Below, one piece after another: positions 1 to 7,786 of a stretch of DNA of 30,298 nucleotides. The translations under genes were made by a program, and so were the position numbers. The stretch comes from CADCVT01 sp036389485. GTDB lineage: Bacteria > Actinomycetota > Thermoleophilia > Solirubrobacterales > Solirubrobacteraceae. Within the stretch, counting starts at the first letter, position 1. Every line of letters begins with the position of its first letter. The DNA is taken from positions 1-30,298 of the forward strand of contig DASVPR010000020.1 of NCBI GenBank assembly GCA_036389485.1, given 5' to 3'. The notes beneath the pieces are model-generated. The model was not told where the DNA came from. It ran no database searches and was given only the letters and a program-made list of their open reading frames with translations.

Positions 1-395
1 GCCGCCCGGGCGAGGGTGGCGCCGCCGACGTCCATGGGACCGCCATCCTCAGACTTGAGCCGGGTGATCTCGGTGACAGCGTCGCCGGTGACCAGGCGGG
101 CGTTCCAGTCGACCGCGCTGGTCGTCGAGGAGAACACCACCTTCGGCATGGCCCGCCAGCGGTTGGCGAACTCGATCTGCGCCGGCGTGACGCCAGGCTG
201 CTGGTCGGCCGTCGGCCAGTGGGAGCTCATCGTCTCCCACAGCTTGCGCCCGTACAGCGCCAGGCCCGTCGCCCCGACCCGGTCGGACCACCATTGGAAC
301 AGCTCGTCGCTCGGCACGCTCCAGCCGATGTCGTCGCCGGGCGCGGCGATGTAGCCGTCCAGCGTCACGTTCATGCCGAAGGTCAGTTTCCGCAT
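1..395 (-). CDS. RibD C-terminal/dihydrofolate reductase-like protein (3' end outside window)
   Basis: The first 131 codons of a protein that runs off the left edge. The N-terminus (MRKLTFGMNVTLDGYIAAPG) is the classic opening of the RibD_C/DHFR-like fold seen in the YwjB/YyaP group, which are NAD(P)H-binding reductases of mostly unknown substrate. Further family signatures are ALYGRKLWETM near residues 50-60, a WRAMPKVVFSST segment near 90, and the GGATLA motif at the edge, which belongs to the NADPH-binding loop. The ATG at 395 has a GGAAGG Shine-Dalgarno 7 nt upstream. It stands alone on the minus strand, preceded by about 510 bp of non-coding DNA that would hold its promoter or leader. 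The fold assignment is firm. Whether it reduces a pteridine, a flavin precursor or something else cannot be told. Confidence 0.85.
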   Translation of the reverse strand, partial: MRKLTFGMNVTLDGYIAAPGDDIGWSVPSDELFQWWSDRVGATGLALYGRKLWETMSSHWPTADQQPGVTPAQIEFANRWRAMPKVVFSSTTSAVDWNARLVTGDAVTEITRLKSEDGGPMDVGGATLARA

Positions 396-657
396 GGGTC
401 AGCCTTCCGTGGGTCGGTTTTCGGCGTACACACCAGCACGGCCCGCAAGAATCATCGGTTCGGCCCACCGGCGCCGACCCGGAAGGAGCCGTCCTGACGA
501 GACCTCGTCGGCGGCAGGTGAACGCACGCGCCGCCGCCCCGCCGGCCTGGCCGGGTCAGCCGGCGGTGGCCGGGCGGGCGGCCGCGACCGCCGACGCCTC
601 TCGGCAGACCGCGAACGATCCGAAGTAGGCCGGACGTCACCCGGCGGAGAAATGCAA

Positions 658-696
658 CCGGGCCGGGATGCGTCCCCCAACGCAACACCGGCCCGG
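658..696. repeat. Long perfect inverted repeat (two-tier hairpin)
   Basis: Arms CCGGGCCGG (658-666) and CCGGCCCGG (688-696) are perfectly complementary over 9 bp. Inside them TGCGT (669-673) pairs with ACGCA (680-684) around a C-rich loop. It is the strongest hairpin in the first kilobase and can form on either strand. No T-tract follows on either side, so it does not look like a simple intrinsic terminator. Confidence 0.55.
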
Positions 697-821
697 TGGG
701 ATATCCCCTCGCTCGGAGGTCTGCGCGGCGCACCCGTCCCGGAGCGGGTCGAGCGCTGGCAATCCCTGGCGACCCGCCGAGGTTGGGCGCGCGGAAGGAA
801 TGCGCGCCTCCACCGGCTGGG

Positions 822-860
822 CGGCTCGTCCCTGAGCCGTTCTCGCCTTGCCTTCCCTTC
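822..860 (+). terminator. Possible intrinsic-terminator-like hairpin
   Basis: CGGCTC (822-827) and GAGCCG (834-839) form a 6-bp stem with a 6-nt loop, followed on the plus strand by a pyrimidine-rich stretch with several TT and CTT runs. If the hairpin cluster upstream is a plus-strand RNA, this could be its 3' end. It points away from era, which is on the other strand. The T-tract is interrupted, so the call is weak. Confidence 0.25.
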
Positions 861-907
861 ATCGACCCGGCGGTGGGGTGTTGAAGGGGGGTGGACAAGT
901 GTCCGGA

Positions 908-1798
908 CTACTCGATGCCGAGGCGGTCCAGGAGGCGCTCGTCGGTGCGCCAGCGGCGCCGGACGTCGACCCGCAGGTCGAGGTGGACGCGCCTTCCCAG
1001 CTCGCGCTCGAGCGCCTCGCGGCCCGCCGTCCCGACCGTCTTGATCATCCGCCCCTGCTTGCCGATCAGGATCCCCTTCTGGGAGTCGGTCTCCACCCAG
1101 ATCCGCGCGCGCACGTGGGCCAGGTCGTCGCGGGAGTCGAGGTCCAGCTCCTCGATCACGACCTCCACCGAGTGCGGCACCTCCTGGAACGTCCGGCGCA
1201 GCACCTGCTCGCGGACCAGCTCGGCGAGCAGCACCTCGAGCGGCTGGTCGGTCGGCGCCTCCGGCGGATAGAAGAACGGGCCCTCCGGCAGCAGCGCCTC
1301 CAGGTGCTCGCGCAGCGGGCCGATCCCCGCGCCGGTCCGCGCGCTCACCGGGAAGACGTCGCCGCCGACCTCCAGCTCGGCCGCCGCGGTCAGCGCCGCC
1401 GCGACCTGCGGCCGCGACAGCCGGTCGATCTTGTTGACCACGATCACGACGGGGACCGACGCGCCCGCCAGCAGCGCCGCGATCCACCGGTCGCCCGGCC
1501 CGACCCCCTCCTCGGCGTTCAGCACGAACAGGACGGCGTCGTCCTCGGCGACCTCGCGCTCGACGCGCGCCTGCATCCGCTCGGTCAGGGCGTCGCGCGG
1601 CCGCTGGACGCCGGGCAGGTCGACGAGCACGAGCTGGCAGTCGCCGTGGGTCGCGACGCCGCGGATCGCCCGGCGCGTGGTCTGCGGCTTGTCGGAGACG
1701 ATCGCGATCTTGCGGTTCACGAGCGCGTTGACAAGCGTCGACTTGCCGACGTTCGGCCGGCCGGCCAGCGCCACGAACCCCGAGCGCGTGGCTACCAC
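908..1798 (-). CDS. era: GTPase Era
   Basis: The 296-aa Era GTPase, which binds 16S rRNA near its 3' end and checks 30S maturation at the cytoplasmic membrane. G1 is GRPNVGKST (residues 13-21), the switch region is QTTRRAI (39-45), G3 is DLPG (60-63), G4 is NKID (122-125) and G5 is SAR (152-154). The C-terminal KH domain has its GxxG loop as GKQG (246-249) within the Era signature GILIGKQGRMIK. Length matches the family (about 300). The GTG start at 1798 overlaps the stop of ybeY by 7 nt, so the two are probably translationally coupled. It is the last gene of a nine-gene run. A short inverted repeat (GGACA-AG-TGTCC, 893-904) lies just beyond the stop. Confidence 0.97.
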   Translation of the reverse strand: MVATRSGFVALAGRPNVGKSTLVNALVNRKIAIVSDKPQTTRRAIRGVATHGDCQLVLVDLPGVQRPRDALTERMQARVEREVAEDDAVLFVLNAEEGVGPGDRWIAALLAGASVPVVIVVNKIDRLSRPQVAAALTAAAELEVGGDVFPVSARTGAGIGPLREHLEALLPEGPFFYPPEAPTDQPLEVLLAELVREQVLRRTFQEVPHSVEVVIEELDLDSRDDLAHVRARIWVETDSQKGILIGKQGRMIKTVGTAGREALERELGRRVHLDLRVDVRRRWRTDERLLDRLGIE

Positions 1799-2163
1799 GA
1801 GAGGATCTCCGCCTGCAGCGCGAGCATCTCGCCGTCGTCGGTCTCGTGGTCCATGCCGGTCAGGTGGAGGACGCCGTGCACGACGGCCTCGCGCAGGTCG
1901 GCGGTGTGGTCCGGCGAGACGAAGACGTCGCCCAGCTCGCGCGGGCCGTAGGCCTCCTCGCCCTCGTCGACCGGGAACGACAGGACGTCGGTCGGCTCCT
2001 CGAGGCCGCGGAACTGCGCGTTCAGCTCGGCGATCCGCTCGCCCGAGACGAACGTCACCGCCAGGTGCCCCTCCTCGATCCCCGCCGAGGCGGCCGCGAG
2101 CGTCGCCAGCCGCTCCACCTCCGCGGGCGCCAGCCCCGCGACGCCGATGACCTCGACGTCCAC
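1792..2163 (-). CDS. ybeY: Endoribonuclease YbeY (rRNA maturation factor)
   Basis: A zinc-dependent endoribonuclease involved in 16S rRNA 3'-end maturation and ribosome quality control. The metal-binding signature HGVLHLTGMDH is intact, giving ligands H96, H100 and H106. The upstream PTDVLSFP motif (57-64) is also typical. At 123 aa it is shorter than many homologues (about 150), with a compact N-terminus. The GTG start overlaps the last base of the phoH stop (TAGTG), and its own stop overlaps the era start. The order phoH-ybeY-era is conserved in many bacteria and supports a joint role in ribosome maturation. Confidence 0.95.
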   Translation of the reverse strand: MDVEVIGVAGLAPAEVERLATLAAASAGIEEGHLAVTFVSGERIAELNAQFRGLEEPTDVLSFPVDEGEEAYGPRELGDVFVSPDHTADLREAVVHGVLHLTGMDHETDDGEMLALQAEILSW

Positions 2164-3140
2164 TACGCGCGCTTGCGATCGGCCGGCCGCAGCTCGGTCG
2201 CGCCGCGCTTGGCCGCGTCGGCGTACGCGTCGACGATCCGCTGCACGAGCCGGTGCCGCACGACGTCCTCGCGCCCGAACTGGACGAACTCGATCCCCTC
2301 GACCTCGTCGAGGATGTCCTTGACCACCACGAGGCCCGACTTCTCGTCGCGCGGCAGGTCGATCTGGGTGATGTCGCCCGTGATGACCATCTTCGAGTTG
2401 AAGCCGAGCCGCGTCAGGAACATCTTCATCTGCTCGGGCGAGGTGTTCTGCGCCTCGTCGAGGATCACGAACGAGTCATTGAGGGTGCGGCCGCGCATGA
2501 AGGCCAGTGGGGCAACTTCGATCGAGCCGCGCTCGAGGTGCTGCTGGACCTTGTCGGGGTCGAGCATGTCCTGCAGCGCGTCGAACAGCGGGCGGAGGTA
2601 CGGGTCGACCTTCGCCATCAGGTCGCCGGGCAGGAAGCCGAGCCGCTCGCCGGCCTCGACGGCCGGGCGGGTGAGGATGATGCGGTTGACCTCGCGGCGC
2701 GACAAAGCGGCCGCGGCGGAGGCGACCGCCAGCCACGTCTTGCCGGTGCCGGCGGGCCCGATCCCGAACGTGATCGTGTTGCGCCGGATCGAGTCGACGT
2801 AGCGCTTCTGCGTGACCGACTTCGGCGCGACCTTCGTCGAGCGGTGGCGCCAGACGACGTCCTCGAGCACCTCGGCCGGAGAGGTGTGGGAGTCCAGCGC
2901 GCCGGTGACCGTCGAGATCGTGCCCGGCGAGATCTGGTGGCCGCCCGCGATCAGGTCCGCGACCTCGCGCACGACCTCCTCGGCCGCGGTGACCGCCTCC
3001 TCGGAGCCGTCGAGCGTGATCACGTTCCCGCGCAGGAAGACGTCGCAGTCGACGTGCCGCTCGACCTCGCGCAGGACGGCGTCCTCCGATCCGGCGAGCT
3101 CGCGCGCGACGTCGTTGGCCAGCTCGATCCGGCGCCTCAC
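2163..3140 (-). CDS. phoH: PhoH family P-loop ATPase
   Basis: A 325-aa PhoH-like ATPase, usually encoded next to ybeY and thought to act in RNA metabolism; the exact role in bacteria is not settled. Walker A is GPAGTGKT (128-135) and Walker B is within FVILDEAQN (about 223-231). The SVTQKRYVDSIRRNTITFGIG segment before Walker A is the PhoH signature. Residues about 20-65 look like the N-terminal KH-like RNA-binding domain of the PhoH-L subgroup. The GTG start overlaps the yqeY stop as GTGA, and the stop touches the ybeY start. Length is normal. Confidence 0.94.
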   Translation of the reverse strand: MRRRIELANDVARELAGSEDAVLREVERHVDCDVFLRGNVITLDGSEEAVTAAEEVVREVADLIAGGHQISPGTISTVTGALDSHTSPAEVLEDVVWRHRSTKVAPKSVTQKRYVDSIRRNTITFGIGPAGTGKTWLAVASAAAALSRREVNRIILTRPAVEAGERLGFLPGDLMAKVDPYLRPLFDALQDMLDPDKVQQHLERGSIEVAPLAFMRGRTLNDSFVILDEAQNTSPEQMKMFLTRLGFNSKMVITGDITQIDLPRDEKSGLVVVKDILDEVEGIEFVQFGREDVVRHRLVQRIVDAYADAAKRGATELRPADRKRA

Positions 3141-3565
3141 GACAGGATCTCCTTGACCGCGGCCGACACCCGGCGCCCGTCGGCGCGGCCGTCGACCCGC
3201 GGCATCACGATCTTCATGACGCTGCCCATGTCCTTCGGCGACGTCGCGCCCGCCTCGCTCACCGCCTCGGCGACGAGCGCGCGCAGCTCCTCATCCGGCA
3301 GCTCGGCGGGGAGGTAGGCGCCGATCAGCTCGGCCTCGGCCTCCTCGTTCGCGACGAGGTCGTCGCGGCCGGCGTCGCGGAACTGCGCGGCGGCGTCGAG
3401 CCGGCGCTTGCGCTCGCGGCGCAGCACCGCCAGCTCGTCGTCGTTGCCCTCCTTCGCCGCCTTCTGCAGCTCGGAGAGGACGAGGCGCAGGCGACCGACG
3501 CGGTCCTTCTCGCCCGCGCGCATCGCCGCGGCGAGATCGTCCTTCACCCTGTCGGCCAGCGTCAC
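3137..3565 (-). CDS. yqeY: GatB/YqeY domain protein
   Basis: A 142-aa YqeY protein, the stand-alone relative of the tRNA-binding tail domain of GatB. Its all-helical sequence has the family pattern: TLADRVKDDLAAAMRAGEKDRVGRLRLVLS-like start, ELQKAAKEGNDDE in the middle, LIGAYLPAELPDEEL, and the SPKDMGSVMKIVMPRVDGRADG end. Function is presumed to involve tRNA, inferred from GatB only. It starts with GTG 6 nt after the stop of the NADH dehydrogenase gene and overlaps phoH by 4 nt. In Actinobacteria it often sits near phoH and ybeY. Confidence 0.92.
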   Translation of the reverse strand: MTLADRVKDDLAAAMRAGEKDRVGRLRLVLSELQKAAKEGNDDELAVLRRERKRRLDAAAQFRDAGRDDLVANEEAEAELIGAYLPAELPDEELRALVAEAVSEAGATSPKDMGSVMKIVMPRVDGRADGRRVSAAVKEILS

Positions 3566-3571
3566 CGCTTC

Positions 3572-4906
3572 TCAGTGTACGGCGGGGGTCCCGCCCGACG
3601 AATGGCCTTCCAGCTCCTCGTCGCGGTTCGAGTCGAGCGCCGGCGCGCTTCCGAGCTGGCCGAGCTCGGCGAGGTCGCGGCCGAACAGCAGGTTCACGTT
3701 CCAGTCGACGAGCAACCGCGCCTTGCGGCCGAGCCCGGGCATGAGCAGCAGATGGTAGGTGCGGGCGAGGAGCCACGCGGGCGTCCCGCGCCACTTGATC
3801 CCGATGGTCGACGCGACCGCCTTGCGCCGGCCGAGATCGACGAACGCGCCGAGCGTCTTGTACGTGAACTTCCTCTTCCGTCCCGTGCCGATGGCGGCGG
3901 CCACGTTGCGCGCGACGGTGCGGCCCTGGCGCAGCGCGTGCTGGCAGGTCGGCGGGGTCGGCTGCTTGTAGCCCTTCGCGGCGTCGGGGACGGCGGCGCA
4001 GTCGCCGATCGCCCACACGTTGTCGCGCCCGGCGACCTGCATGTACGAGTCGACCTCGATGCGGCCGCGTTGCAGCGGCAGCCCGAGCCGCTCGACCACC
4101 GGGTGCGGACGGACGCCCGCCGTCCAGCACACGCTGCGCGTCGCGATCACCTGGCCGTCGGACAGCCGGGCGCTCGTCGCCGTGACCTCCTCGAGCGTCG
4201 TGCGCGTGTAGATCTCGATCCCGCGGCCGCGCAGCTCGCGCGTGCAGAACTCCGCAAGGTCGGGCGCGGTCTCGCCCATGATCCGGTCGGCCGCCTCGAC
4301 CATCACCCACCGCATCCCCTGCGTGCGGCAGCGCGGGTACGCCTCGATGGCGTCCGCCGCGAAGTCCTGCAGCTCGGCGAGCCCCTCCACGCCCGCGTAG
4401 CCGCCGCCGACGAAGACGAAGTTGAGGTACGGCTCGCGCCGCGCGGGGTCGTCGAGCGTCTCGGCCATCTCGAGGTGGCGGACGAGCTTGTTCCGCATCC
4501 CGATCGCCTCCGGCAGCGTCTTGAAGCCGGTGGCGTGCTCGGCGAGCCCGGGGATCGGGAGCGTTCGCGACACGGACCCGAGCGCGACGATGAGGTGGTC
4601 GTACCGGATGTCCTCCTCGTGGCCCTCGAGCGCGCGGAACTTGATGCAGTTCGCGTCCGGGTTCGCGCCGGTCACGCGGCCGAGGCGCAGGTCGGTGAAG
4701 CCGAGCTTCTCGCGCAGCGGGACGACGACGTGGCGCGGCTCGATCGTGCCGCCCGCCGCGCCCGGCATCAGCGGCGTGTAGAGCATGAAGTTGACGTCGT
4801 TGACGAGCGTGATGTGGGCGGAGGCGCGCGGCAGCACCCGCTCGAGCGTGCGCGCGGCGTACAGCCCGCCGAACCCGCCGCCCGCGATGACGATCCTCCA
4901 GGCCAT
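3572..4906 (-). CDS. ndh: Type II NADH dehydrogenase-like NAD(P)/FAD oxidoreductase
   Basis: A 444-aa two-dinucleotide-binding flavoprotein. The FAD Rossmann motif is GGGFGG (9-14) with the acidic strand ending at TLVND, the NADH Rossmann motif is GGGYAGVE (167-174), and the second FAD motif is AIGDCAAV (299-306). The Gln-rich QPTPPTCQHALRQG segment (315-329) and the C-terminal WLLARTYHLLLMPG membrane-associated region are typical of NDH-2 enzymes. These oxidise NADH and reduce menaquinone at the inner membrane face without pumping protons. The ATG at 4906 is 2 nt after the hydrolase stop and has a GGAAGGGG ribosome site about 9 nt upstream. The open frame extends far upstream but only as the antisense/overlap shadow of the hydrolase. 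It is an unusual guest inside an hrcA-era block. Confidence 0.9.
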   Translation of the reverse strand: MAWRIVIAGGGFGGLYAARTLERVLPRASAHITLVNDVNFMLYTPLMPGAAGGTIEPRHVVVPLREKLGFTDLRLGRVTGANPDANCIKFRALEGHEEDIRYDHLIVALGSVSRTLPIPGLAEHATGFKTLPEAIGMRNKLVRHLEMAETLDDPARREPYLNFVFVGGGYAGVEGLAELQDFAADAIEAYPRCRTQGMRWVMVEAADRIMGETAPDLAEFCTRELRGRGIEIYTRTTLEEVTATSARLSDGQVIATRSVCWTAGVRPHPVVERLGLPLQRGRIEVDSYMQVAGRDNVWAIGDCAAVPDAAKGYKQPTPPTCQHALRQGRTVARNVAAAIGTGRKRKFTYKTLGAFVDLGRRKAVASTIGIKWRGTPAWLLARTYHLLLMPGLGRKARLLVDWNVNLLFGRDLAELGQLGSAPALDSNRDEELEGHSSGGTPAVH

Positions 4907-4908
4907 GG

Positions 4909-5802
4909 TCAGCGCGCCCCTTCCCCGAGATGGCGCGTGAGGAACGCGACCTGGTCGGAGACGACGCCTTCGAACGCGCCGCCGCCGGGGTAGACGCTCC
5001 AGTGGCCCGCGTCGTAGCGCTTCAGCTCGCCGCGGGGCGCGAGCTCGGCGACGCGAACGGCCGGCTCGGGCGGCGTGAGGTCGTCGCGGTCGCCGACGCA
5101 GACGAGGAGCGGGCACGAGACACGGGCGGCGTCGGCGATCGGCCGGTACCAGCCGACGTGGAGCATCACGCGCGCCGCGACGTCGTCGCGCCACTTCGAG
5201 CCCTCGCCGACGAGGCGGGCGTAGCCGTCGTAGGAGGAGGGCGACGTGAGCGCCGCGACGTCGCCCGGCCGGCCGCGGACCGGCATCGTCACCGGCGGCC
5301 GGCCCCGGAAGGCGGCGAGCTCGTCGCGCAGCGCTCGCCCGGTCGCCTCGAGCCGCGCCTTCGACGGGAAGCGGAGGATCTGCACGCGGCCGTCGACCAT
5401 CGGCGTCTGGGCGATCGCGGCGGCGAGCGACGGGTCGTGGGCCGCGAGGTGGATCGCGTGGGCGCCGGAGAACGACGTGCCCCAGACGGCGATCCGCGCC
5501 GGGTCGACCTCGGGGCGCGAGCGGGCGAACGCGATCGCCGCGCGGTAGTCCTCCTGCTGGAGCGCGTGGTCCAGCAGCTGGCGCGGCTCGCCCTCGCTGT
5601 CGCCGAAGTGCCGGTAGTCGAAGAGCAGCGCGGCGATCCCCGCCTCGGCGAAGCGCTCGGCGTAGGGCGCGAGGCTGTCGCAGCGGGTGCCGGCGAAGCC
5701 GTGCGCCATGACCACGCAGGGCGCCGGCCGCGCCTCCGGGAGGAACAGCCACGCGGCGCAGCGGAGGCCTCCGGAGGGGAACGTGACGTCAGCTCGCGGC
5801 AA
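4909..5802 (-). CDS. Alpha/beta hydrolase (dienelactone hydrolase/X-Pro-peptidase-like)
   Basis: A 297-aa cytoplasmic serine hydrolase. The oxyanion region is VMAHGFAGTR (31-40), the nucleophile elbow is GTSFSG with Ser110, the acid lies in VGDRDDLTPP (237-246), and His268 in DAGHWSVY completes the triad. The RFPSKARLEATGRALRDE insert after strand 7 is the lid. It resembles the CocE/DLH-type acyl hydrolases annotated widely in Actinobacteria; the substrate is unknown. The TTG start at 5802 lies inside the last codons of prmA (14-nt overlap). No better start is in frame. It is 2 nt from the NADH dehydrogenase gene, so the two are probably co-translated. Confidence 0.88.
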   Translation of the reverse strand: MPRADVTFPSGGLRCAAWLFLPEARPAPCVVMAHGFAGTRCDSLAPYAERFAEAGIAALLFDYRHFGDSEGEPRQLLDHALQQEDYRAAIAFARSRPEVDPARIAVWGTSFSGAHAIHLAAHDPSLAAAIAQTPMVDGRVQILRFPSKARLEATGRALRDELAAFRGRPPVTMPVRGRPGDVAALTSPSSYDGYARLVGEGSKWRDDVAARVMLHVGWYRPIADAARVSCPLLVCVGDRDDLTPPEPAVRVAELAPRGELKRYDAGHWSVYPGGGAFEGVVSDQVAFLTRHLGEGAR

Positions 5803-6625
5803 CCCGCCGAGTATGCCCGAGGAGCAGCGCCGACCAGTCGCCGAGGCTGATCCGCCGCCGCTCGACGAGGCCGTGCGCGGCGAAGGCCTCGGCGACCTCG
5901 TCGGCTTCGTGGCGCAGGAGGCCGGAGGCGATCAGCACCTCGGGCGCCGTCCGGGCGAAGCCCCTCCGCGCGACGTCGAGCAGCAGCGGCCGGAGCAGGT
6001 TCGCGACGACGACCCTCGCGGCCGGTGCCGGCGCCTCGCGGAGGTCGACCCGCTCCACCTCGATCTCCACCGCGTTGACGCGCGCGTTCTCGATCGCCGC
6101 CTCCACCGCGAGCGGGTCGAAGTCGAGCGCTCGCACCGGCGCGAAGCCGAGCCGCGCCGCCGCGATCGCGAGCACGCCGCTGCCGCAGCCGAGGTCGACG
6201 AGCGCGCCGGCCGGCTCGACGCCGAGGAGCAGCTCCAGGCAGAGACGGGTCGTCTCGTGGCCCCCGGTGCCGAACGCCTGGCCGGGGTCGATGACGATGT
6301 CGCCCGCGTCGCGCGCGTCGGCCCACGGCGGGCGCACACGGAGCGGCCCGACCTCGACCGGTCTGTGGAACGCGCGCCAGCGGTCGGCCCAGTCGTCGGC
6401 GACCTCCGTCGCCGTCACCTCGACCAGCGCGTCGCCGGCGGCCGCGCGCAGGTCCGGCAGGTCCGGCAGCTCGCCCGGCGGGCCGTAGATGGCGTACTCG
6501 ACCCGGTCGCCGAGATCGACCTCCTCGACGCCGGAAGGCGCGACGTCGAGCAGCTCCGCCAGGACGAGCTCGGCGTCCGCGCGCCGCACGCGCAGGGCGA
6601 GGCGGATCAGGGGACCGCCCCCCAC
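5789..6625 (-). CDS. prmA: Ribosomal protein L11 methyltransferase
   Basis: A 278-aa S-adenosylmethionine-dependent methyltransferase that trimethylates ribosomal protein L11. The PrmA-specific IDPGQAFGTGGHETT motif is at 112-126, SAM motif I DLGCGSG at 144-150, and the catalytic-loop ANLL sequence near residue 208. Residues 1-90 form the substrate-binding N-terminal domain, ending in the family sequence DDWADRWRAFHRP (77-89). GTG start at 6625, 22 nt after the dnaJ stop. The dnaJ-prmA pairing is widely conserved. Confidence 0.94.
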   Translation of the reverse strand: MGGGPLIRLALRVRRADAELVLAELLDVAPSGVEEVDLGDRVEYAIYGPPGELPDLPDLRAAAGDALVEVTATEVADDWADRWRAFHRPVEVGPLRVRPPWADARDAGDIVIDPGQAFGTGGHETTRLCLELLLGVEPAGALVDLGCGSGVLAIAAARLGFAPVRALDFDPLAVEAAIENARVNAVEIEVERVDLREAPAPAARVVVANLLRPLLLDVARRGFARTAPEVLIASGLLRHEADEVAEAFAAHGLVERRRISLGDWSALLLGHTRRVAAS

Positions 6626-6647
6626 CGCGACTCCGGAGCGGCCGCGC

Positions 6648-7784
6648 TCACCTGCCGCCGAGCACGCGCCGCAGCTTGCCGAGCACCGACTCGTGCTCGC
6701 CCGCCGCGTTGGCGTCCGTCAGCGAGTCGGCGAGCTGCTGCAGCAGCTCCTTCTGCTCGCGCGTCAGGGACCGCGGGATCACGACGTTGACCACCACGCG
6801 CAGGTCGCCCGGCCGCCCCCGCCGCAGGTCCGGGATGCCCTTCCCGCGCACGACGATCACCTCGCCGGGCTGCGTCCCCGGCTTGATCTCGACCTCGGCG
6901 TCGCCGTCGAGCGTCGGGACCGGCAGCCTCGTCCCGAGCGCGGCGAGCGGCGCGGGAACGTCGAGCGCGGTCACGAGGTCGTTGCCGTCGCGGACGAAGC
7001 GCTCGTCCGGCCGGACGCGGACGGTCACGTACAGGTCGCCGTCGGGCGCGCCCGGCTCGCCCATGTGGCCGCGCCCCGCGAGCCGGATCCGCTGCCCGTC
7101 CTCTATCCCGGCCGGGATGTCGACGCGCAGCGTGCGTTCCTCGAGCGTCCGTCCGCGGCCGTCGCACTCGGTGCACGGCTGCTCGGGGACCTTGCCGTCG
7201 CCGTGGCAGACGTCGCAGCCGACGCTGCGCACCACCTGGCCGAACGGCGTCCGCGTCACGCCCTGCAGCCGGCCCGAGCCGCCGCACCGGTCGCAGGTCG
7301 TGATCGGCGTCCCCGGCTCGGCGCCGTTGCCGTGGCAGCGCGGGCAGCGCGCGACCACCTCGTAGCGCAGCTCGGCCTTCGTCCCGCGTGCGGCCTCCGC
7401 GAGGTCGATCTGCAGCGCGGCGGCGACGTCGCCTCCCGCCGCCGGGCCGGAACGGCCGCCCCCGAAGAACGACGCGCCGGCGCCGGCCCCGCCGAAGAAC
7501 GCGTCGAGGATGTCGGACAGCCCGCCGAACGCCCCGAAGTCGGTCGGCGTGTAGCCGCCGGAGCGCAGGCCCTCGTAGCCGTAGCGGTCGTAGGTCGCCC
7601 GGCGCTCCGGGTCGCTCAGGATCTCGTAGGCCTCCGCGACCTCCTTGAAGCGCGCCTCCGCCTCCTTGTCGTCCGGGTTGACGTCCGGGTGCAGCTCGCG
7701 GGCAAGCCGGCGGAACGCCTTCTTGATCTGCGTCTCGTCGGCGTCGCGGGGGACGCCGAGCAGCTCGTACGCGTCGGCCGGCAC
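6648..7784 (-). CDS. dnaJ: Chaperone DnaJ
   Basis: A 378-aa Hsp40 co-chaperone that stimulates DnaK ATPase and binds unfolded proteins. J domain is 1-70 with HPD at 32-34. A Gly/Phe-rich linker covers about 71-115. Four CxxCxGxG zinc motifs follow (Cys pairs 147/150, 164/167, 190/193, 204/207), then the C-terminal substrate-binding and dimerisation domains. All key residues are present, making it a type I DnaJ. GTG start at 7784, 2 nt after the hrcA stop, so it is controlled with hrcA. This matches the DnaJ2-hrcA arrangement of actinobacteria, where a second dnaJ copy sits with dnaK and grpE elsewhere. No dnaK or grpE is in the window. Confidence 0.96.
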   Translation of the reverse strand: MPADAYELLGVPRDADETQIKKAFRRLARELHPDVNPDDKEAEARFKEVAEAYEILSDPERRATYDRYGYEGLRSGGYTPTDFGAFGGLSDILDAFFGGAGAGASFFGGGRSGPAAGGDVAAALQIDLAEAARGTKAELRYEVVARCPRCHGNGAEPGTPITTCDRCGGSGRLQGVTRTPFGQVVRSVGCDVCHGDGKVPEQPCTECDGRGRTLEERTLRVDIPAGIEDGQRIRLAGRGHMGEPGAPDGDLYVTVRVRPDERFVRDGNDLVTALDVPAPLAALGTRLPVPTLDGDAEVEIKPGTQPGEVIVVRGKGIPDLRRGRPGDLRVVVNVVIPRSLTREQKELLQQLADSLTDANAAGEHESVLGKLRRVLGGR

Positions 7785-7786
7785 TG

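Larger units (their letters stand above)
396..907. other. Hairpin-rich intergenic region without a credible gene
   Basis: About 510 bp between the reductase start and the era stop. Open frames here read as Arg/Pro/Gly-rich translations with no family features. Perfect inverted repeats seen: GACGAG/CTCGTC at 496-509, GGCGGC/GCCGCC at 510-535, a 9-bp stem with an inner 5-bp stem at 658-696, the palindrome GGGATATCCC at 698-707, an 8-bp stem at 744-751/770-777, a 7-bp stem with loop GGAAGGAAT at 786-808, and a 6-bp stem at 822-839 followed by a pyrimidine-rich tract. The pair CCACCG (810-815) and CGGTGG (871-876) could enclose the last hairpin. The region could be a structured RNA, the leader of the reductase gene, or simply stem-prone GC-rich DNA. 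It does not match RNase P, tmRNA, SRP RNA or the common riboswitch consensus motifs as I know them. Confidence 0.6.

Noticed and set aside
786..808. GGAAGGAA loop as SRP RNA (ffs) tip
   Set aside because: The surrounding bases do not match the conserved SRP helix 8 (no AGGUCCGGAAGGAAGCAGC-like context), so it is only noted as a hairpin.
744..876. Riboswitch-like region (SAM-IV or ZTP type)
   Set aside because: Short fragments such as GGCAAT and CGGTGGGGTG recall SAM-IV, but the order, paired regions and remaining conserved bases do not fit, and the downstream gene on that strand is lacking.
399..1487. 362-codon minus-strand frame across era and the gap
   Set aside because: It reads era in the wrong frame and turns into Arg/Pro/Gly-rich sequence; no family resemblance.
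5246..5548. Plus-strand 100-codon frame inside the hydrolase gene
   Set aside because: Antisense shadow with Ser/Arg-rich translation and no ribosome site.
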